Below are positions 60,387 to 64,000 of a stretch of 64,000 bases of DNA, piece by piece. Both the position numbers and the translations under genes were made by a program. A model generated the notes under the pieces. The model saw only the letters and a list, made by a program, of their open reading frames with translations. It had not been told where the DNA came from and ran no database searches. Positions within the stretch are counted from its first letter, which is position 1. Each line of letters starts with the position of its first letter. Origin of the DNA: Deferribacteraceae bacterium UBA6799. Lineage in GTDB: Bacteria > Chrysiogenota > Deferribacteres > Deferribacterales > Geovibrionaceae. The stretch lies in the NCBI GenBank assembly GCA_002452335.1, contig DKFJ01000010.1:77559-141558 (forward strand), written 5' to 3'.

Positions 60387-62748
60387 GGAGATCACAAATG
60401 AGCTGTCGGAGCACAGACCGAAGGCGTTCGCTTTTTTCAGCATGCTCAGGGAACTGGGCAAGACGTTCATCCTGAAGAGCGACTTTCAGGAACTGTGCGG
60501 TCAGTGTCCGGGGGAGCTGAAACACTTCAAGAGCCTGTCGAAATATACTCAGGAAATGACATTGAAAGAGCCTTTTATCCATTTGATGATAAGGAATAAT
60601 ATAGGCATATGGTCTTATCTGGCAATAAACACCAATGACTTTACGGCGTATGAGTCAGACGCGTCGTCCTATCTTCTGGTTAAGGAACAGATAGTGACCG
60701 GCTGTTCCGACAGCGACTATATGCTGGAGCTGGATTTCAGCCCCTTCAACCGTGATTTTCCGAAGATGAAAGAGATAAAATCCATAGGAAGAGGCGTTGA
60801 GTTCCTTAACAGGATGCTTTCCGGGCTAATGTTCGCCAACGGCAATGACGGAGCTGGACAGCTTCTGGAGTTCATGCGTCTGCACAAGTGCAGTGATTCT
60901 CAGCTTTTGATAGATAAGAGTATCGGCACGGTGAAGGAGCTGAAAAGGAGTCTGCACGACGGCGCCGCCTTCATAGCCGAACAGCCTGACGATGCCCAGT
61001 GGATAGACGTTTCGCAGACACTCTCCGGATTCGGGTTCCGCCCCGGCTGGGGGCGCTATGCCCGTGATATAGAGTCTATGTTTAACCTGCTTCTTGATAT
61101 TCTGGAAGCGCCTGACCATGTGACGCTGGAAAAATTTCTGGGCAACATACCGATGATATTCGATATAGCGCTGATGTCGCCCCACGGCTTTTTCGGACAG
61201 GAGAAGGTTCTGGGACTGCCGGACACCGGCGGTCAGGTGGTCTACATTCTGGACAAGGTGAAGGCTCTGGAAAAAGAGATGAAACACCAGATATATATGC
61301 AGGGACTGGACATAGTGCCGAAGATAGTGATAATCACCCGCCTGATACCGGAAGCCGGAGAGACCACATGCGGACAGCGTGAGGAGAAGGTATACGGCAC
61401 GGACAATGTGTGGATTCTGCGGGTGCCTTTCAGATATGAGAACGGGGAGATAGTGCGTCACTGGATTTCCAGATTCTCTGTCTGGCCTTATATGGAGAGA
61501 TTTTCATCCGAGGCGGCGGGCGAGATAGTGTCTTTTTTCAAAAAACGCCCGGATCTCATCATAGGCAACTATTCGGACGGAAGCCTGTCCGCCTATCTGA
61601 TAGCTAAAAAACTGAAAATAACCCACTGCAACATCGCCCATGCTCTTGAGAAGGCGAAATACCTCTTCAGCGATCTTTACTGGAAGGAGAACAGCGAATA
61701 TAACTTTTCCGTGCAGTACACAGCCGACCTGATCAGCATGAATTCCGCCGATTTCATAATAACCAGCACATATCAGGAGATAGCCGGAACGAAGGAATCT
61801 ATGGGACAGTACGAGAGTTACAGCGACTATACGCTGCCCGGTCTGTACCGTGTGGTGAACGGAATCAACGTGTTCGATCCTAAATTCAACATTGTTTCTC
61901 CCGGCGCTGACGATATGTTTTATTTCCCGTATACCGAGACGGAAAAGAGGCTATTCGATGCCCACGCAGAGCTGGACAGGCTGATATACGGCGACCCGGA
62001 CGAGAAGAGCAGAGGAAAGATAGAAAAAGGGAAAAAACGCCTGATATTCACCATGGCCAGACTGGACAAGGTGAAGAACATCACCGGACTGGTAAGAGCG
62101 TTCGGCGGTAATCAGGAGCTGAGAAACACGGCGGATCTGGTGGTGATAGCGGGAAACACCGACATCAATTCATCCTCTGACGAAGAGGAGAGAAACCAGA
62201 TATCCCAGATGCACCAGCTTTTCGATACCTACGGTCTGGACGGCAGTGTCCGCTGGCTGGGTGTGCATCTGAATAAATCAGTGGCAGGTGAGCTCTACAG
62301 ATATATCGCCGAAAACGGAGGAGTATTCGTTCAGCCGGCGATATTCGAGGCGTTCGGTCTGACGGTGATAGAGGCGATGGTGAGCGGACTGCCCGTGTTC
62401 GCCACAAAATACGGCGGTCCTCTGGAGATAATAGACAACGGCAGATGCGGATATCACATCAATCCCAACGATGAGGAGGAGATGTCCGGCATCATACTGA
62501 AATTCTTTAAAAACTGCGAAAAGGACCCTGAACTATGGAAAAGAGTGTCAGACGCCGCCATAGATCGTGTGCAGGAACGCTATACATGGGATATATATGT
62601 TAAAAAACTGCTGAAGCTGTCGAGAGTATACGGATTCTGGAAGTATGTTTCCAATCTGGACAGGGAAGAGACCGGACGGTATATTGATATGTTCTACGGA
62701 ACTGTTTACAGATCGCTGGTGGATGATATGAAAAACAGCGGGGCATAA
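60370..62748 (+). CDS. Sucrose synthase
   Basis: 792 residues, near the usual 800. N-terminal regulatory region, then GT4: MSPHGFFGQEKVLGLPDTGGQVVYILDKVKALEKEM, NIAHALEKAKYL, SADFIITSTYQEIAG, NIVSPGAD, FVQPAIFEAFGLTVIEAMVSGLPVFATKYGGP (E-x7-E). Reversibly cleaves sucrose with NDP to NDP-glucose and fructose. Overlaps the SPS gene by 17 nt; GGAGG precedes the ATG. Confidence 0.92.
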   Translation: MSRFAEEITNELSEHRPKAFAFFSMLRELGKTFILKSDFQELCGQCPGELKHFKSLSKYTQEMTLKEPFIHLMIRNNIGIWSYLAINTNDFTAYESDASSYLLVKEQIVTGCSDSDYMLELDFSPFNRDFPKMKEIKSIGRGVEFLNRMLSGLMFANGNDGAGQLLEFMRLHKCSDSQLLIDKSIGTVKELKRSLHDGAAFIAEQPDDAQWIDVSQTLSGFGFRPGWGRYARDIESMFNLLLDILEAPDHVTLEKFLGNIPMIFDIALMSPHGFFGQEKVLGLPDTGGQVVYILDKVKALEKEMKHQIYMQGLDIVPKIVIITRLIPEAGETTCGQREEKVYGTDNVWILRVPFRYENGEIVRHWISRFSVWPYMERFSSEAAGEIVSFFKKRPDLIIGNYSDGSLSAYLIAKKLKITHCNIAHALEKAKYLFSDLYWKENSEYNFSVQYTADLISMNSADFIITSTYQEIAGTKESMGQYESYSDYTLPGLYRVVNGINVFDPKFNIVSPGADDMFYFPYTETEKRLFDAHAELDRLIYGDPDEKSRGKIEKGKKRLIFTMARLDKVKNITGLVRAFGGNQELRNTADLVVIAGNTDINSSSDEEERNQISQMHQLFDTYGLDGSVRWLGVHLNKSVAGELYRYIAENGGVFVQPAIFEAFGLTVIEAMVSGLPVFATKYGGPLEIIDNGRCGYHINPNDEEEMSGIILKFFKNCEKDPELWKRVSDAAIDRVQERYTWDIYVKKLLKLSRVYGFWKYVSNLDREETGRYIDMFYGTVYRSLVDDMKNSGA

Positions 62749-62756
62749 GCCCCGCT
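62737..62756 (-). terminator. Terminator for the 62761 gene (and sucrose operon end)
   Basis: Stem AGCGGGGC / GCCCCGCT, loop ATAA, with GTTTTT on the minus strand. Confidence 0.65.
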
Positions 62757-62760
62757 TCTG

Positions 62761-63189
62761 TTATCCTTCGGTGTAGGGAGTCAGTTTTATCCCGTTCTGC
62801 GCTCCGGCTTTCACGCCGCCCAGAACGTCGATGACATTTTTATAACCCTGCTCACGCAGTATTTTCACCGCCAGAGAGGTTCTGTTGCCTGTGCGGCAGA
62901 CTATGGCAAATTTCTCATCCTTGCTCACGATTCTGCTGAGCTGGTCTGTGAACTCAGATATATTATATCCTCCCCTCTCGTCGAAAAATGTGAGGGTGTA
63001 TGCTCCCTGAACTATGCCTGTCTGGATCCACTCAGGCTTTGTCCTGATATCTATTATCTTGATGCCGGAATCTATCAGAGCCTTTGACAGAGGCTCGTCC
63101 TGTCCTGCTTTGCCAGACGGTCTCATGGCGTAGTAAATAACTCCTGTTATAAATAAAGCGATCAGAATAATAATAATTGATTTCTTCAT
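62761..63189 (-). CDS. Membrane-anchored rhodanese-like protein
   Basis: 142 residues. One N-terminal helix (SIIIILIALFITGVIYYAM), then a single rhodanese domain (IIDIRTKPEWIQTG..CRTGNRTSLAVKILREQG) with the active cysteine in VCRTGNRT. Faces the periplasm; possible thiol or sulfur transfer. It stands apart from the sulfur island. Confidence 0.88.
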   Translation of the reverse strand: MKKSIIIILIALFITGVIYYAMRPSGKAGQDEPLSKALIDSGIKIIDIRTKPEWIQTGIVQGAYTLTFFDERGGYNISEFTDQLSRIVSKDEKFAIVCRTGNRTSLAVKILREQGYKNVIDVLGGVKAGAQNGIKLTPYTEG

Positions 63190-63280
63190 TCACGCACCCC
63201 CGAAATTTAGGTCATGATACCATTATTAAACAAAAACAGAAACTACAGATTTGCGCTTAACGTTGATTCACGGGGAAATT

Positions 63281-64000
63281 TCACGCATCGGGAGTGGGCA
63301 GAAACAGGGCTATGACCACACCGCATGCCGTCAGCGCTCCGCTCAGCAGATAGCTTCCGGAAAAAGTCCCGGTATGCTCCGCCAGAACCCCCGCCAGCGA
63401 TGGTCCGCCTGTCTGTCCGGCGGCGAAGAAGAAAGTTATGATGCTGAATGACACCGCCGCCTTGGCAGTGCCGAAATAGTCTCCCACGGCCGCCGCCATG
63501 ATAGTCGGGATAGAGAAAGCGGCTATTCCGTAGAAAAACACGGAAAGCCCGAGTGTGATGTTAGATATCTGTGAACCGGCAAGCAGATATGCCGCTGTCT
63601 GAACAGCGAAAACAACAGCCAGACCTGTCTTTCTGCCGGCCTTGTCAGAGAACATTCCGAAACCGATGCCGGAGAACAGACCGAAAAATCCCACGAAGGA
63701 CCAGAACATTCCGGCAGTGGATTCCGGCAGTCCGTAGTCGTTTATTATGCTGGACACTATGAATGTGCCGTATATGACGTATGTAGCGCCGAATATGAAA
63801 TAGAGCAGACCGAGCGCCATCAGCAGTTTTGCGGTTCCGTGCTTTTTGTCGGGATCGCTTTGCGTGGCGGCGCCGTGTCCTATGGGAGACAGCCCCATAT
63901 CCTCCGGCGAATTCCTCAGCAGGATCACGGCGGACAGACTGACAGCGAGAGTTATGATGCCCATCACCAGCCACACCGAACGCCAGCCTTCAGCACCGTA
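63281..64000 (-). CDS. MFS transporter (partial, 5' end outside window)
   Basis: 239 residues of the C-terminal part. The frame is open to the right edge (EGWRSVWLVMGIITLAVSLSAVILL continues the family's GWR..W segment), so the real start lies beyond 64000. Six or more hydrophobic helices and the loop GMFSDKAGRKTGLAVVF match MFS transporters. Substrate unknown. Confidence 0.85.
   Translation of the reverse strand, partial: YGAEGWRSVWLVMGIITLAVSLSAVILLRNSPEDMGLSPIGHGAATQSDPDKKHGTAKLLMALGLLYFIFGATYVIYGTFIVSSIINDYGLPESTAGMFWSFVGFFGLFSGIGFGMFSDKAGRKTGLAVVFAVQTAAYLLAGSQISNITLGLSVFFYGIAAFSIPTIMAAAVGDYFGTAKAAVSFSIITFFFAAGQTGGPSLAGVLAEHTGTFSGSYLLSGALTACGVVIALFLPTPDA

Overview
The window reads as a gene-dense chromosomal segment of a Gram-negative, anaerobic or microaerophilic respiring bacterium. 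It encodes outer-membrane and lipid A proteins, cytochrome bd, a periplasmic molybdoenzyme of the polysulfide/thiosulfate reductase class and flavocytochrome c sulfide dehydrogenase. Gene content and protein style fit Deferribacterota (Geovibrio / Denitrovibrio / Seleniivibrio-like). That placement is inference from recognition, not a computed phylogeny. I saw no rRNA, tRNA, CRISPR array, insertion sequence or prophage.

Layout. 0-5 kb: the 3'-truncated start of a Cys-rich PAS sensor, then argS, a SPOR-domain protein, a PgaB-C-terminal-like secreted protein and elbB. 5-7.5 kb: cytochrome bd oxidase (cydAB, minus strand). 7.9-14.7 kb: surE, a tiny lipoprotein, a large TPR protein and an ExbB/ExbD/TonB-like energy-transduction set followed by a MidA/NDUFAF7-type methyltransferase; a palindromic repeat and a 39-bp duplicated gene tail lie inside this run. 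15.2-19.6 kb: a biotin locus, bioDA diverging from bioF, a BioG/BioH-like esterase and bioC. 19.7-24 kb: ActP/DUF485 acetate-type symport opposite a cNMP/CBS/DUF294 sensor. 24-36.4 kb: mixed small operons, including capsule-type glycosyltransferase, metE behind a cobalamin riboswitch, a small protein behind a sigma-54-like promoter, LpxR-like deacylase, small envelope proteins (one of 49 aa), a heptosyltransferase-family enzyme, rpsT and AlaX.

36.4-51.5 kb is the respiratory sulfur island: a small Cys-containing periplasmic protein, FccAB, a TorD-like chaperone, a large DUF3373-type porin, PsrABC-like reductase, a lipoprotein with three rhodanese domains, a DUF1566 lipoprotein, and divergent mobB/mobA for the molybdenum cofactor. 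A 17-bp palindrome of form TTGTATA-N3-TATACAA occurs in three intergenic spaces of this island, which suggests one shared regulator. The porin and reductase genes use noticeably more 'high-expression' codons than their surroundings.

51.5-64 kb: DHH phosphoesterase, hemolysin III, two paralogous PAS-Cys4 histidine kinases (the same N-terminal motif as the truncated gene at position 1), glyA behind a ZTP riboswitch with terminator, a sucrose-cycle operon (PfkB fructokinase, fused sucrose-phosphate synthase/phosphatase, sucrose synthase), a membrane-anchored rhodanese and the 3' part of an MFS transporter.

How they fit together: sulfide, polysulfide and quinone chemistry is covered by FccAB, PsrABC and the triple rhodanese, with MobAB and the TorD-like chaperone maturing the molybdoenzyme and the porin possibly admitting substrate. 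The sucrose genes form a closed make-and-break cycle usually associated with compatible-solute metabolism.
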